Below, piece after piece: positions 37,724 through 49,795 of a DNA stretch of 64,000 nt (position 1 is the stretch's first letter; every line of letters begins with the position of its first letter). The notes under the pieces are model-generated. The model was not told the DNA's origin. It saw only the letters and a list, made by a program, of their open reading frames with translations, and did not search any database. The position numbers were made by a program, and so were the translations under genes. Source of the DNA: Polaromonas sp. (GTDB taxonomy: Bacteria > Pseudomonadota > Gammaproteobacteria > Burkholderiales > Burkholderiaceae_C); assembly GCF_012927455.1 (NCBI RefSeq), contig NZ_JABBPE010000002.1, positions 558,001-622,000 on the forward strand, written 5' to 3'.

Positions 37724-39409
37724 ATGCCCCTGCCTCCTGCCCCGACCAAACGTGCCGCCCTACTCTCCCCCGATGCGCTCGACGCGCCGGCCCGCTCATC
37801 CGCCAAGGTGTCACGAAAGACGGACAACTCTGAATTGGCCCAAAAGCCGTCTCCAGTGCTCAATCTGTTTGACAGCCGGCTCTCCGGAAGTGCCGAGCAT
37901 CCGGCCGCTTTTAAAGGAAAAGAGCCTTCCAGCTTAACAAAGACGGGCGTTGACAGCTACCAAAAAGAGAGCTTATTGCGACGGCAACCAGCCTTACGAC
38001 CCAAGAAAACCAAACACGCAGGACCGGCCAAGCTGTTTGTGTTGGACACCAATGTGCTGATGCACGACCCGATGTGCTTGTTTCGTTTTGAAGAGCACGA
38101 CATCTTTCTGCCCATGATCGTGCTCGAGGAGCTCGACGGTCATAAAAAAGGGATGACTGAAGTCGCCCGCAATGCCCGCCAGACCAGCCGCACCCTTGAT
38201 GCACTGGCTGGTGCCCAGGGTGCCGACATCGCCAAGGGTCTTAAGCTGGACACCACCGGGCACCGTGAAGCCGGCGGCTGCCTGTTTTTCCAGACCAAGC
38301 CGCTGGATTACACGCTGCCCATGAGCCTGCCGCAAGGCAAGGCCGACAACCAGATACTCGGCGTGGTGGAGGCGCTGCGCAAGGAATACGCGCCGCGCGA
38401 GGTAGTCCTGGTGTCCAAGGACATCAACATGCGCGTCAAGGCGCGTGCTCTCGGCTTGATGACCGACGACTACCAGAACGACAAGGTGCTGGAAGACGGC
38501 GACCTGCTGTACTCCGGCTCGCTGGCCCTGCCGACTGACTTCTGGACGCGTCAAAGCAAAACCATTGAGAGCTGGCAGCAAGGCAGCCACACCTTCTACC
38601 GCATCACGGGCCCCATCGTGCCCAGCCTGCTGATCAACCAGTTCGTATTTTTTGAAACGCCTGGAGAGCCACCGCTGTATGCCCGCGTCACTGAAATTCA
38701 GGCCAAAACGGCCGTTCTGAAAACCTTGAAGGATTACACCCATCTGAAAAACGCCATTTGGGGCGTCACCATGCGCAACCGTGAGCAAAACTTTGCGATG
38801 AACCTGCTGATGGACCCGGAAGTAGACTTTGTCACGCTGGCAGGTACGGCCGGCACCGGCAAAACGCTGATGGCGCTGGCCAGCGGCCTTACGCAGGTGC
38901 TGGATGACCGCCGTTACACCGAAATCATCATGACACGCGCCACGGTATCGGTAGGCGAGGACATCGGCTTTCTGCCCGGTACCGAAGAGGAAAAAATGGG
39001 GCCGTGGATGGGCGCGCTCGACGACAACTTGGAAGTGCTGGGAAAAACCGACGGCGGCTCTGGCGAATGGGGACGCGCCGCGACCAACGAGCTGATCCGT
39101 TCACGCATCAAAGTCAAAAGCATGAACTTCATGCGCGGCCGCACTTTCCTGAACAAGTACGTCATCATTGACGAGGCGCAAAACCTGACGCCCAAGCAGA
39201 TGAAGACCCTGATCACGCGAGCCGGTCCGGGCACCAAGATTGTCTGCATGGGCAACTTGGCGCAAATCGATACACCCTACCTCACCGAAGGCTCTTCAGG
39301 AATGACTTTCGCGGTGGACCGCTTCAAGGGCTGGCCGCATGGTGGGCATATCACGCTGGCGCGCGGAGAGCGTTCCCGCTTGGCCGATTTCGCCAGCGAG
39401 GTGCTTTGA
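37724..39409 (+). CDS. phoH: PIN-PhoH (PhoH2-type) RNA-acting ATPase
   Basis: A 561-residue fusion. An N-terminal low-complexity region (1-100) is followed by a PIN nuclease domain (about 104-235; FVLDTNVLMHDP and LVSKDINMRVKARALG) and a PhoH helicase-like ATPase (about 345-560; Walker A AGTAGTGKTLMAL, Walker B VIIDEAQN). PhoH2 proteins act as sequence-specific RNA helicase-ribonucleases and are often paired with an antitoxin, but none is adjacent here. Residues about 67-83 of the N-terminal linker come from a family A repeat. Confidence 0.93.
   Translation: MPLPPAPTKRAALLSPDALDAPARSSAKVSRKTDNSELAQKPSPVLNLFDSRLSGSAEHPAAFKGKEPSSLTKTGVDSYQKESLLRRQPALRPKKTKHAGPAKLFVLDTNVLMHDPMCLFRFEEHDIFLPMIVLEELDGHKKGMTEVARNARQTSRTLDALAGAQGADIAKGLKLDTTGHREAGGCLFFQTKPLDYTLPMSLPQGKADNQILGVVEALRKEYAPREVVLVSKDINMRVKARALGLMTDDYQNDKVLEDGDLLYSGSLALPTDFWTRQSKTIESWQQGSHTFYRITGPIVPSLLINQFVFFETPGEPPLYARVTEIQAKTAVLKTLKDYTHLKNAIWGVTMRNREQNFAMNLLMDPEVDFVTLAGTAGTGKTLMALASGLTQVLDDRRYTEIIMTRATVSVGEDIGFLPGTEEEKMGPWMGALDDNLEVLGKTDGGSGEWGRAATNELIRSRIKVKSMNFMRGRTFLNKYVIIDEAQNLTPKQMKTLITRAGPGTKIVCMGNLAQIDTPYLTEGSSGMTFAVDRFKGWPHGGHITLARGERSRLADFASEVL
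37922..37973 (+). repeat. Family A repeat inside phoH
   Basis: Diverged copy retaining GACGGGCG and ACAGCTA. Stem 1 survives through G-U pairs (GCTT..GGGC). It is read in sense as SSLTKTGVDSYQKESL, in the unstructured linker before the PIN domain. Confidence 0.7.
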
Positions 39410-39450
39410 AACTGATCGGAACTTTCTGCGGCTGAAATGCTGCAGGCAAT

Positions 39451-39485
39451 AAAAAAGGCCAAGTCGAATGACTTGGCCTTTTTTT
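39451..39485. terminator. Bidirectional terminator after phoH
   Basis: Perfect stem AAAAAGGCCAAGTC-gaat-GACTTGGCCTTTTT with T runs in both directions. It separates phoH from the minus-strand tRNA gene. Confidence 0.92.
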
Positions 39486-39510
39486 AATCTCTTTATTTTT
39501 TTCGAAATTT

Positions 39511-39585
39511 TGGTGGGCGGTGCAAGTTTCGAACTTGCGACCCCTGCAGTGTGAATGCAGTGCTCTACCCCTGAGCTAACCGCCC
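39511..39585 (-). tRNA. tRNA-Val (anticodon CAC)
   Basis: On the minus strand the acceptor stem GGGCGGT pairs with ACCGCCC and the 3' ACCA is encoded. The anticodon stem CTGCA/TGCAG frames the loop TTCACAC, giving CAC. The T loop GTTCGAA is canonical. Confidence 0.96.
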
Positions 39586-39602
39586 TATCGGTTAGTTCCG
39601 CA

Positions 39603-40352
39603 TTATATGCTGTTTAAGGCCATCGTTCCCGATAAAGCACCCGTCGTGTCGCCGTGCACCTTACGCCAAACTGTTTTTCCCTTGCTGGCCTTGTCAATAT
39701 CAGCCAGTAATTTCTCGTGATCGGCTATTTCCCGGCCGTTGGCCATCAGCAGGGGCAGATCGAACACGCTCAGATCCATAGGCGCTACGATGGCGCCGTC
39801 TTGTGTGTTGCCGCCCACTTCCATCATCAGGCTGTTTTGTCCGCGTGTGAGGTTGATGTAGACGTCTGCCAGCAGTTCTGCATCGAGCAAGGCTCCGTGC
39901 AAGGTACGACCCGCATTGTCGACCTCCAGTCTGGAGCACAAGGCGTCCAGCGAGTTGCGCTTGCCTGGGAACATCTCCTTGGCCATCATCAGACTGTCGG
40001 TGACCTTGGCCACGCAATGCTTGAGGGGCTTGCGGCCGATAAGCTCCAGCTCCTTGTTCAAAAAGCTCACGTCGAAGGGTGCGTTGTGGATGATGAGCTC
40101 GGCGTCCTTTAGGTACTCCAGCAGCTCAACCGCCACGGCAGCAAACTTGGGCTTGTCTTTCAGGAACTCATTGCTGATGCCGTGCACCTTGTACGCATCT
40201 TCGTGGCTGTCGCGCTCGGGATTGAGATAGAAATGCTTGTTGTTTCCGGTGAGCTTGCGGGCGAAGAGCTCGACACAGCCGATTTCGATGATGCGGTCGC
40301 CGTTTTCAGCGGAGAGACCAGTGGTTTCAGTATCCAGAACAATTTGGCGCAT
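39603..40352 (-). CDS. dnaQ: DNA polymerase III epsilon subunit (proofreading exonuclease)
   Basis: 3'-5' exonuclease of the replicative polymerase. Exo I is LDTETTGL near the start, Exo II IHNAPFDVSFLN, and Exo III around GALLDAELLADVY. The C-terminal 60 residues would bind the alpha subunit. The 249-residue length is normal. The start MRQIVLDTETTG is unambiguous on family grounds. It lies between tRNA-Val and fdx. Confidence 0.95.
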   Translation of the reverse strand: MRQIVLDTETTGLSAENGDRIIEIGCVELFARKLTGNNKHFYLNPERDSHEDAYKVHGISNEFLKDKPKFAAVAVELLEYLKDAELIIHNAPFDVSFLNKELELIGRKPLKHCVAKVTDSLMMAKEMFPGKRNSLDALCSRLEVDNAGRTLHGALLDAELLADVYINLTRGQNSLMMEVGGNTQDGAIVAPMDLSVFDLPLLMANGREIADHEKLLADIDKASKGKTVWRKVHGDTTGALSGTMALNSI

Positions 40353-40425
40353 AACCCGAATTATCGCTCTGTGCTTTCGCCGCCCGCAGTGAAGAAAAAG
40401 GAAAAATCCCAAGTCGCGCGCAAGA

Positions 40426-40764
40426 TCAGTGCTTTTCCTTGGCGTGGTTGATGGAATATTTTGGAATCTCAACCGTCACGTCGGTCTGCGCCAGAAAAGC
40501 CTGGCAACTCAGGCGCGATTGGGGTTCCAGCCCCCATGCGCGGTCTAGCAGGTCTTCCTCGCTCTCGTCGAGTTCGTTCAGAGAGTTGAAGCCTTCGCGC
40601 ACCACCACATGACAGGTCGTGCAGGCGCAACTCATGTCGCAGGCATGTTCGATATTGATCTTGTGATCGAGCAGCGCCTCGCAGATGGAGGTGCCTGCGG
40701 GCGCCGTGATTTCAGCGCCCTCGGGGCAGTATTCAGGATGCGGCAGTATTTTGATGATGGGCAT
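40426..40764 (-). CDS. fdx: ISC-system [2Fe-2S] ferredoxin
   Basis: Adrenodoxin-type ferredoxin that supplies electrons to IscU/IscS. The cluster cysteines are in EHACDMSCACTTCHVVV, with a fourth in SRLSCQAFLAQTD. It is the final gene of the isc operon, 39 bp after hscA, in the standard order. Start at MPIIKIL; a Met three codons upstream is also possible. Confidence 0.95.
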   Translation of the reverse strand: MPIIKILPHPEYCPEGAEITAPAGTSICEALLDHKINIEHACDMSCACTTCHVVVREGFNSLNELDESEEDLLDRAWGLEPQSRLSCQAFLAQTDVTVEIPKYSINHAKEKH

Positions 40765-40803
40765 GGGTGTCAATCTAACTTTTTTGTGCCTGGTGGTCTT
40801 TTC

Positions 40804-42666
40804 TCAGAGCGCTTCGATGCTTTTCCCGGCCAGGGCCTTCTGGATGCCACGGTTCATGCGCTGCGCGGCAAAAGCTTCAGAGCCTTGAGCCAATGCATGG
40901 GAAGACGCTTCAATGGTGGCCGCGTCGCCATGCGCTCGCGCGTCGCCTAGAAGAACTATCAAACTATCGATCTGCGCGCGCTCGTTGGGACTCAGCAGAT
41001 TCGCGTCGGCAGCCAACGCGCTCCGCGTGGCCAAAATCATGCGGTCCGCATCGACCTGAGCCTCGACCAGCGCGCGCGCCTGCATGTCTTGCTGGGCCGT
41101 TGAAAAGCTCTCTTGCAGCATGCGGGATATCTCTTCGTCCGACAGGCCGTAAGAAGGTTTGACGTCGATACGCGCTTCTACCCCACTGCCCTGCTCCCTG
41201 GCGTTAACGCTAAGCAATCCATCGGCGTCGACGGTAAACGTCACGCGTATGCGCGCAGCACCGGCAACCATGGGTGGAATGCCGCGCAGCTCGAAGCGGG
41301 CTAGACTTCTGCAGTCGGCCACCAGATCGCGCTCACCCTGAAGCACATGCAGGGCCAAGGCAGTCTGACCGTCCTGGTAGGTGGTGAAGTCCTGCGCCAT
41401 CGCTGTCGGTATGGTCTGGTTGCGCGGCACAATGCGTTCGACCAGCCCGCCCATGGTTTCAATCCCCAGCGAGAGCGGAATCACGTCGAGCAGCAGCAGT
41501 TCGGCGCCGGTGTGGTTGCCCGACAGCTGGTTGGCGGAAATCGCCGCACCCAATGCAACTACCTCATCCGGATTGAGGTTGGTCAAGGGCTCACGTCCGA
41601 AAAAGCTGCCGACCGCTTTACGCACCTGCGGCATGCGGGTGGAACCACCTACAAGCACCACGCCATCGATGGCATCCTTGGCCAGTTTGGCATCACGCAA
41701 GGCCTTGCGCACAGCCTGCAGCGTGCGTTGTGTGAGGTGGGCAGTGGCGCTCTCAAAATCAGCCGCTTTCATTTCAAAATTGACCGACGCCTTGGCCAGT
41801 CGAACTGAAAACGGCGCTGACTCTGCCGCCGACAGTGCCTCCTTGCAGGCACGCGCCGCGTGCTGTACAGCGGCCTTGTCCGAGGGCGTCAGGGTGTCCG
41901 CCGCCAGACCGGCTTTGGCCAGCACCCACTCCACCAAGGCGCGGTCATAGTCGTCACCACCGAGCGCGGAATCACCGCCGGTAGCAACCACCTCAAACAC
42001 GCCCTGCGTCAGGCGCAGGATGGAAATATCAAAGGTACCGCCGCCCAGATCGTAGATGGCATAGACGCCTTCGCTGGCATTGTCCAAGCCATAGGCAATG
42101 GCTGCCGCGGTGGGCTCATTGATCAAGCGCAGCACATTCAGGCCGGCCAGTTGCGCCGCATCTTTGGTCGCCTGGCGCTGGGCCTCGTCGAAGTACGCGG
42201 GAACCGTGATCACGGCCCCATAAATATCATCACTGAAGGTATCTTCAGCACGATGGCGCAACGTGACCAGAATTTCGGCGCTAATCTCTACCGGGCTTTT
42301 TTCGCCGGCGACGGTTTGCAGCGTGACCATGCCGGGCTTGTCACTGAATTGGTAGGGCAGCTGAGCGCGGTTGCCGATGTCTTCAATGCCCCGCCCCATC
42401 AGGCGCTTGACCGAGGAGATGGTATTGCGCGGGTCCTCAACCTGGGCGGCCAAAGCCGCATAGCCAACCTGGCGCTGATCAGCGTCAAGGTAGCGCACCA
42501 CGCTTGGCAGAATCACCCGGCCCTCGGCATCGGGCAGGCATTCGGAGACACCATTGCGCACACTGGCTACTAGTGAATGGGTGGTACCGAGGTCAATGCC
42601 GACGGCGACGCGTCGCTGGTGCGGGTCTGGCGTCTGGCCGGGTTCGGAGATGTGCAGGAGTGCCAT
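40804..42666 (-). CDS. hscA: Fe-S cluster chaperone HscA (Hsp70)
   Basis: Specialised Hsp70 that, with HscB, releases Fe-S clusters from IscU. The 620 residues contain ATPase signatures [26 protein letters not shown] and [17 protein letters not shown], then the substrate-binding domain from about residue 390. It lies between hscB and fdx. Confidence 0.96.
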   Translation of the reverse strand: MALLHISEPGQTPDPHQRRVAVGIDLGTTHSLVASVRNGVSECLPDAEGRVILPSVVRYLDADQRQVGYAALAAQVEDPRNTISSVKRLMGRGIEDIGNRAQLPYQFSDKPGMVTLQTVAGEKSPVEISAEILVTLRHRAEDTFSDDIYGAVITVPAYFDEAQRQATKDAAQLAGLNVLRLINEPTAAAIAYGLDNASEGVYAIYDLGGGTFDISILRLTQGVFEVVATGGDSALGGDDYDRALVEWVLAKAGLAADTLTPSDKAAVQHAARACKEALSAAESAPFSVRLAKASVNFEMKAADFESATAHLTQRTLQAVRKALRDAKLAKDAIDGVVLVGGSTRMPQVRKAVGSFFGREPLTNLNPDEVVALGAAISANQLSGNHTGAELLLLDVIPLSLGIETMGGLVERIVPRNQTIPTAMAQDFTTYQDGQTALALHVLQGERDLVADCRSLARFELRGIPPMVAGAARIRVTFTVDADGLLSVNAREQGSGVEARIDVKPSYGLSDEEISRMLQESFSTAQQDMQARALVEAQVDADRMILATRSALAADANLLSPNERAQIDSLIVLLGDARAHGDAATIEASSHALAQGSEAFAAQRMNRGIQKALAGKSIEAL

Positions 42667-42698
42667 GGCGCTTTGTTTATAGAATTTCTTGTAATGCC

Positions 42699-43217
42699 CT
42701 ATTGTCCCAGTTGGTCGATGCGGGCATCCACCTCACTGGAAAAACGCTCGATGAACATAAGGCTTCTAACTTGCTGGGCGGCCGCCGCAAAGTCCTTGTT
42801 GATGTCGAGCATCTGCTCTATTTTTGATAGCTGCTCGCGCCCGCTATCATTAGATAGTGACGCTATTTCCTCCAAATCCTGAACGGTCTTTGCGTCCTCC
42901 AACGCTTCACGCCACTGCATTTGCTGCATCAAAAAATCGATTGGCATGGCCGTATTTTTTTCGGCCTGAATGGGTGCGCCGTGCAACTCGCATAAATAGC
43001 CGGCGCGGCGCAACGGATCTTTAAGGCGCTGGTAGGCCTCGTTGATGCGCACCGACCATTGCATGGCGATACGCTGGGCGGCTACGCCTTGGGCGGCAAA
43101 CTTGTCAGGGTGCGCTTCGCGTTGCAACTCTTTCCAGCGCGTATCCAGCACCGCGCGGTCCTGCGCAAACTGCATGGGGATCTGAAAGAGTTCAAAGTCG
43201 GTGGATTGGAGGTTCAT
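42699..43217 (-). CDS. hscB: J-domain co-chaperone HscB with embedded repeat
   Basis: J protein that delivers IscU to HscA. The J domain contains the HPD triad (REAHPDKFA, residues about 35-43). The C-terminal IscU-binding helical domain ends [17 protein letters not shown]. In that domain residues about 123-134 ([12 protein letters not shown]) are encoded by a family A repeat half, apparently in place of the usual helix residues. Length (172) is normal. No ribosome site is evident, and an attenuator-like hairpin lies just upstream. Confidence 0.94.
   Translation of the reverse strand: MNLQSTDFELFQIPMQFAQDRAVLDTRWKELQREAHPDKFAAQGVAAQRIAMQWSVRINEAYQRLKDPLRRAGYLCELHGAPIQAEKNTAMPIDFLMQQMQWREALEDAKTVQDLEEIASLSNDSGREQLSKIEQMLDINKDFAAAAQQVRSLMFIERFSSEVDARIDQLGQ
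42817..42850 (-). repeat. Family A repeat half inside hscB
   Basis: Sense to hscB. The second half of the repeat is well preserved (GGGCGCGAGCAGCTATC, then AAAAATAGAGCA), while the first half is diverged. Confidence 0.6.
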
Positions 43218-43223
43218 GTCAAG

Positions 43224-43255
43224 AAAAAGCCGCCGGCACGTTCAGTGAAGGCGGC
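43224..43255 (-). terminator. Attenuator-like hairpin between iscA and hscB
   Basis: On the minus strand GCCGCC (43250-43255) pairs with GGCGGC (43229-43234) across a 15-base loop, followed by a five-T run. It ends only 6 bp before hscB, so it could cut hscBA-fdx transcription or occlude the hscB start. Confidence 0.5.
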
Positions 43256-43308
43256 GCTGTGAGGACGGCTTACCGCTACCGGCTCAGCAGGCCTAAGCAT
43301 TTGACGCG

Positions 43309-43632
43309 TCAAACGCGGAAGCTCTCGCCACACCCACAGCGGTCGCGCTCATTCGGATTGATGAACTTGAAGCCTTCGTTCAAGCCTTCCCGAACAAAGT
43401 CGAGCTTCGTGCCGTCGATGTAGGCCATGCTTTTAGGATCCACCAGCACTTTCACGCCGTTGTCTTCGAACACCACGTCTTCGGGCGCAATCTCATCGGC
43501 ATATTCAAGCTTGTAGGCCAAGCCTGAGCATCCCGTGGTCTTGACGCCCAAGCGCACGCCCACACCTTTGCCACGCTTGCTCATATAGCGAGTCACGTGG
43601 CGGGCAGCAGCATCGGTCAGAGTAACGGACAT
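43309..43632 (-). CDS. iscA: A-type Fe-S carrier IscA
   Basis: A 107-residue A-type carrier with the three conserved cysteines in [13 protein letters not shown] and CGCGESF. The position between iscU and hscB is canonical. Cys-mediated cluster transfer to apoproteins is known for the family. The gap to hscB is 91 bp, larger than others in this operon. Confidence 0.95.
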   Translation of the reverse strand: MSVTLTDAAARHVTRYMSKRGKGVGVRLGVKTTGCSGLAYKLEYADEIAPEDVVFEDNGVKVLVDPKSMAYIDGTKLDFVREGLNEGFKFINPNERDRCGCGESFRV

Positions 43633-43690
43633 TTAAATCACTCAAAAATTTAACAGGTCAACGAGCGCGCGCAGGCCTTGGCGGCTTGCT

Positions 43691-44077
43691 TCAGTGGGCG
43701 TGTTTTTGCTTGTAGTCGTTCACTGCGGCCTTGATGGCGTCTTCCGCCAAAATAGAGCAGTGAATTTTGACCGGCGGCAACGCGAGTTCTTCGGCAATGG
43801 CGCTATTCTTGATACTCGCCGCTTGATCCAGCGTTTTGCCCTTGACCCACTCGGTCACGAGTGAGCTGGAGGCAATCGCCGAGCCGCAGCCATAAGTCTT
43901 AAAGCGTGCGTCTTCGATCACGCCGGTGCTCGGATTGACCTTGATCTGGAGCTTCATCACGTCGCCGCACGCTGGTGCCCCGACCATGCCAGTGCCTACC
44001 GTGTCGTCGCCCTTTTCAAAAGAGCCGACGTTGCGGGGATTTTCATAGTGGTCTACCACTTTTTCGCTGTATGCCAT
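43691..44077 (-). CDS. iscU: Fe-S cluster scaffold IscU
   Basis: Scaffold on which Fe-S clusters are built. Cluster ligands are in GAPACGDVMKLQI, TYGCGSAIASSSL and KIHCSILAEDAI; the LPPVK motif recognised by HscA is present. The start MAYSEKVVDHYENP has AGGAG 7 bases upstream. The 128-residue length is standard. Confidence 0.96.
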   Translation of the reverse strand: MAYSEKVVDHYENPRNVGSFEKGDDTVGTGMVGAPACGDVMKLQIKVNPSTGVIEDARFKTYGCGSAIASSSLVTEWVKGKTLDQAASIKNSAIAEELALPPVKIHCSILAEDAIKAAVNDYKQKHAH

Positions 44078-44157
44078 GATTTGCTCCTGAGTTCTTGCTG
44101 CCTGCTGTTTACCGGCAGGTGGTTTCAAAGCCACCGGCCACCTGAATGCCTGTTTTT

Positions 44158-45375
44158 TTAATGCGCTGCCCAATGGATAGTGGACAGGTCAACACCATCC
44201 TTGAACATCTCCCACAGAGGAGACAGTTCACGCAGCTTGGCCACGTTTTCCTTGATGGTGGCGACGGCGTAATCGATTTCTTCTTCAGTTGTCCAGCGGC
44301 CAATCGTCATGCGCAGACTGCTGTGCGCCAGCTCATCACTGCGACCCAAGGCGCGAAGCACGTAACTCGGCTCCAGGCTGGCCGATGTACAGGCTGAGCC
44401 GCTCGACACAGCCAGACCCTTGATGCCCATGATCAGCGACTCGCCTTCTACAAAGTTAAAGCTCATGTTCAGATTGTGTGGGACGCGTTTTTCGACATGA
44501 CCATTGAGAAACACCTCTTCTACATCTTTCAACCCAGCCAGCATGCGCTCATGCAGTGCCAGGATGCGCTTGTTCTCATCATGCATCTCGGCCTTGGCAA
44601 TGCGGTAGGCCTCGCCCATGCCCACGCACTGGTGTGTCGGCAAGGTGCCAGAACGCATGCCGCGCTCATGTCCGCCGCCATGCATTTGCGCCTCCAGGCG
44701 TACGCGCGGTTTGCGACGCACGTAGAGAGCACCGATGCCTTTGGGACCGTAGGTCTTATGCGAGGTCAAGCTCATCAGGTCGACCGGCAAGGTCGCCAAA
44801 TCAACGTCTACCCGACCCGTCGCCTGGGCGGCATCCACATGGAAAATAATGCCCTTCTCGCGGCACAAGGCGCCGATGGCGGAAATGTCCTGGATCACGC
44901 CAATTTCGTTGTTGACGAACATGACGCTGACCAAAATGGTGTCAGGCCGAATCGCCGCCTTCAGCGCCTCCAAATCAAGCAGCCCATCGGTCTGCACGTC
45001 CAGGTAGGTGACTTCAAAGCCCTGCCGCTCCAGCTCGCGACAGGTATCCAGCACCGCCTTGTGCTCGGTCTTTACCGTGATGATGTGCTTGCCCTTGGTC
45101 TTGTAAAAATGGGCCGCACCCTTAAGCGCCAGGTTGTTGGACTCGGTCGCACCGCTGGTCCAGACAATCTCGCGCGGGTCGGCGCCAATCAGATCGGCAA
45201 TCTGTTCACGCGCTTTTTCTACTGCGGCTTCGGCTTCCCAACCCCAAGCATGGCTGCGCGAAGCGGGGTTGCCAAAATGCTCGCGCAACCAGGGGATCAT
45301 GGCATCCACCACCCGGGGGTCACACGGGTTGGTGGCGCTGTAGTCCATGTAAATGGGGAAATGTGGAGTATCCAT
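44158..45375 (-). CDS. iscS: Cysteine desulfurase IscS
   Basis: PLP enzyme that removes sulfur from cysteine for Fe-S clusters and thiolated tRNAs. The PLP lysine is in [16 protein letters not shown], and the mobile-loop catalytic cysteine in [16 protein letters not shown]. It is 405 residues long, typical of group I. It follows iscR by 84 bp. Confidence 0.96.
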   Translation of the reverse strand: MDTPHFPIYMDYSATNPCDPRVVDAMIPWLREHFGNPASRSHAWGWEAEAAVEKAREQIADLIGADPREIVWTSGATESNNLALKGAAHFYKTKGKHIITVKTEHKAVLDTCRELERQGFEVTYLDVQTDGLLDLEALKAAIRPDTILVSVMFVNNEIGVIQDISAIGALCREKGIIFHVDAAQATGRVDVDLATLPVDLMSLTSHKTYGPKGIGALYVRRKPRVRLEAQMHGGGHERGMRSGTLPTHQCVGMGEAYRIAKAEMHDENKRILALHERMLAGLKDVEEVFLNGHVEKRVPHNLNMSFNFVEGESLIMGIKGLAVSSGSACTSASLEPSYVLRALGRSDELAHSSLRMTIGRWTTEEEIDYAVATIKENVAKLRELSPLWEMFKDGVDLSTIHWAAH

Positions 45376-45459
45376 TTTGGCTAGCTTTTTATTTATTAGG
45401 CTGGCTGGCAGCTCAGAGACATGAGGTCAATGCAATTCAAACAAAACCCGTCTGGCCAT

Positions 45460-45996
45460 TTAAGATTTCGAAAATGCATTGCCCAGGGCAAATACCGAAT
45501 TCGGCGCATTGACGCGAATGGGCTTGACCACAGGCGCGGCGAAAATGGCTTTTTTCACTTGCGGCGTGTTCTCGATCACCACACCTTTGGCGAGCTGGTC
45601 ATCCACCAGTTTTTGCAAAGTTACCGAATCCAGAAACTCCACCATGCGGCTGTTCAGCGAGGCCCACAACTCATGGGTCATGCAGCGGCCGCCTTCACCA
45701 GCGCAATTTTCCTTGCCGCCACATTGGGTGGCATCGATCGGCTCGTCTACCGAAACAATAATGTCGGCTACCGTGATTTCCGAGGCTTTACGGCCCAAGG
45801 TGTAACCGCCGCCGGGGCCGCGGGTAGATTCCACCAATTCGTGCCGACGCAGCTTGCCGAACAGCTGCTCCAAGTAAGACAAGGAAATTTGCTGGCGCTG
45901 GCTAATCGCCGCCAGTGTGACTGGGCCGTTGTTTTGGCGCAGTCCTAAATCAATCATTGCAGTGACCGCAAAGCGGCCTTTGGTCGTGAGGCGCAT
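45460..45996 (-). CDS. iscR: Fe-S cluster regulator IscR
   Basis: Rrf2-family repressor that senses Fe-S status. An N-terminal winged helix ([19 protein letters not shown]) is followed by the cluster-binding loop with three cysteines ([20 protein letters not shown]), including the histidine ligand just after. The 178-residue protein has a longer C-terminal tail than E. coli IscR. It heads the isc operon and a matching operator lies 129 bp upstream. Confidence 0.95.
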   Translation of the reverse strand: MRLTTKGRFAVTAMIDLGLRQNNGPVTLAAISQRQQISLSYLEQLFGKLRRHELVESTRGPGGGYTLGRKASEITVADIIVSVDEPIDATQCGGKENCAGEGGRCMTHELWASLNSRMVEFLDSVTLQKLVDDQLAKGVVIENTPQVKKAIFAAPVVKPIRVNAPNSVFALGNAFSKS

Positions 45997-46124
45997 AACA
46001 AGCTCCTTAAATTTGGCTTGACCGTCTTTTCACCCACTGAAAGCTTGATGCTCCCAAGGGAACTCTTCCTCCAGCCACCGAAACCGGTCAACCGGTGTTC
46101 AAAGGGCATTTTTTGTTATCTGGG

Positions 46125-46149
46125 TATCTTGACTATTTCAGTCAAGTAT
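46125..46149 (-). promoter_or_regulatory. IscR type 1 binding site at the isc promoter
   Basis: On the minus strand half sites ATACTTGACT and AGTCAAGATA surround the 5-bp centre GAAAT. This fits the type 1 IscR consensus closely. A TTGACT -35 is embedded in the site. A second palindromic pair, ACCGGTtgACCGGT, occurs at 46083-46096. Confidence 0.8.
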
Positions 46150-46199
46150 AACACGGACGCCATTTTACAGTCCGTGGCGCTCCGAGTACGGGGGAAACC

Positions 46200-48365
<2,166 letters not shown>

Positions 48366-48535
48366 AGAACCTCGATCAAGCCCCGTTAAAATTCAAGTCA
48401 ATCTATCAGAGTACGACATCCGGGCGAAAACGGGAATTGCAAGCCCTTATCACCCCCCTATTGCCCTGGCAGCAGCTCGCTGCTGGCGCGGCCCTTCTTT
48501 TTTTGACTAGTTTTTTTACTTTTTGAGGATATTTC

Positions 48536-49744
48536 ATGTCTTTGCCAATGACCTTATTCAGCGCCGTCGAAATGGCCCCGCGTGACCCGATTCTGGGCCT
48601 CAACGAACAGTTCAACGCCGACCCCAACCCTGCCAAGGTCAATCTTGGCGTGGGCGTGTATTACGACGACAAGGGCAAGCTACCGCTGCTGCAGTGCGTG
48701 CAGGCCGCCGAAAAGCAGATGATGGAAACACCCAAGGCACGCGGCTACCTGCCAATTGATGGCATCGCCGCCTACGACACGGCTGTCAAAGGCCTGGTGT
48801 TTGGCAGCGACAGCGAGCCCGTCAAGGCTGGCCGCGTCGCCACTGTGCAGGGCATAGGCGGCACCGGCGGGCTGAAGGTGGGCGCTGATTTCCTCAAACA
48901 CCTGAACCTTGATGCCAAGGTGCTGATCAGCGACCCAAGCTGGGAAAACCACCGCGCGCTTTTCACCAATGCCGGCTTTAGCGTTGCAAGCTATGCGTAT
49001 TACGACACGGCCACGCGCGGCATCAACTTCGTCGGCATGCTTGCGGACTTGAACAGCGCCGCCGCCGGCACCATCGTGGTGCTGCACGCCTGCTGCCACA
49101 ATCCGACCGGCTATGACATCAGCGCAGCCCAATGGGATCAGGTGATTGCAGCGGTCAAGGAAAAGAATCTGGTGCCTTTTCTGGACATGGCCTATCAAGG
49201 CTTTGGCCAAGGCATCGCCGAAGACGGCGCTGTCATTGGCAAGTTCGTGGCTGCGGGCCTCAGTTTTCTGGTGTCCACCTCGTTTTCCAAAAGCTTCAGC
49301 CTCTACGGCGAGCGCGTGGGCGCCCTGAGCGTGCTGTGCAGCAGCAAGGAAGAAGCCGAGCGCGTGTTAAGCCAGCTCAAGATCGTGATTCGCACCAACT
49401 ACAGCAACCCGCCGATTCACGGCGGCACCGTCGTTGCCATCGTGCTCAACACGCCCGAGTTGCGCGTCATCTGGGAAAAGGAACTGGCTGAAATGCGCGT
49501 GCGCATCAAGGCCATGCGCCAAAAGCTCGTGGATGGCCTCAAGGCTGCCGGCGTGAAGGCCGACATGAGCTTCATCACCAGCCAGATCGGCATGTTCAGC
49601 TACTCCGGCCTCAGCAAAGACCAGATGGTGCGCCTGCGCAGCGAATTTGGTGTCTATGGCACCGACAGCGGTCGCATGTGCGTGGCAGCGCTGAACAGCA
49701 AGAATATTGACTACGTGTGCGCCTCAATTGCCAAGGTCATGTAA
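48536..49744 (+). CDS. tyrB: Aromatic/aspartate aminotransferase
   Basis: Class I PLP aminotransferase of the TyrB/AspC subgroup, 402 residues. Hallmarks are the start FSAVEMAPRDPILGLNEQF, the HACCHNPTGYDIS loop, and the PLP lysine in STSFSKSFSLYGERVGAL. NYSNPPIHGG is typical of the subgroup. Sequence alone does not separate tyrosine from aspartate preference. Divergent from uvrB. Confidence 0.93.
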   Translation: MSLPMTLFSAVEMAPRDPILGLNEQFNADPNPAKVNLGVGVYYDDKGKLPLLQCVQAAEKQMMETPKARGYLPIDGIAAYDTAVKGLVFGSDSEPVKAGRVATVQGIGGTGGLKVGADFLKHLNLDAKVLISDPSWENHRALFTNAGFSVASYAYYDTATRGINFVGMLADLNSAAAGTIVVLHACCHNPTGYDISAAQWDQVIAAVKEKNLVPFLDMAYQGFGQGIAEDGAVIGKFVAAGLSFLVSTSFSKSFSLYGERVGALSVLCSSKEEAERVLSQLKIVIRTNYSNPPIHGGTVVAIVLNTPELRVIWEKELAEMRVRIKAMRQKLVDGLKAAGVKADMSFITSQIGMFSYSGLSKDQMVRLRSEFGVYGTDSGRMCVAALNSKNIDYVCASIAKVM

Positions 49745-49764
49745 GCCCTTCGAACCAGGCACTG

Positions 49765-49788
49765 AAAAGGCCGTTTTCGAACGGCTTT
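49765..49788 (+). terminator. Hairpin after tyrB
   Basis: AAAGGCCGTT-ttcg-AACGGCTTT forms a stem with one bulge and a UUCG-like tetraloop. The T tail is short, so termination may be moderate. Confidence 0.6.
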
Positions 49789-49795
49789 ACCTATT

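Noticed and set aside
48366-48535. Search for a LexA box upstream of uvrB
   Set aside because: No CTGT-N8-ACAG pattern was seen in the uvrB-tyrB intergenic region.
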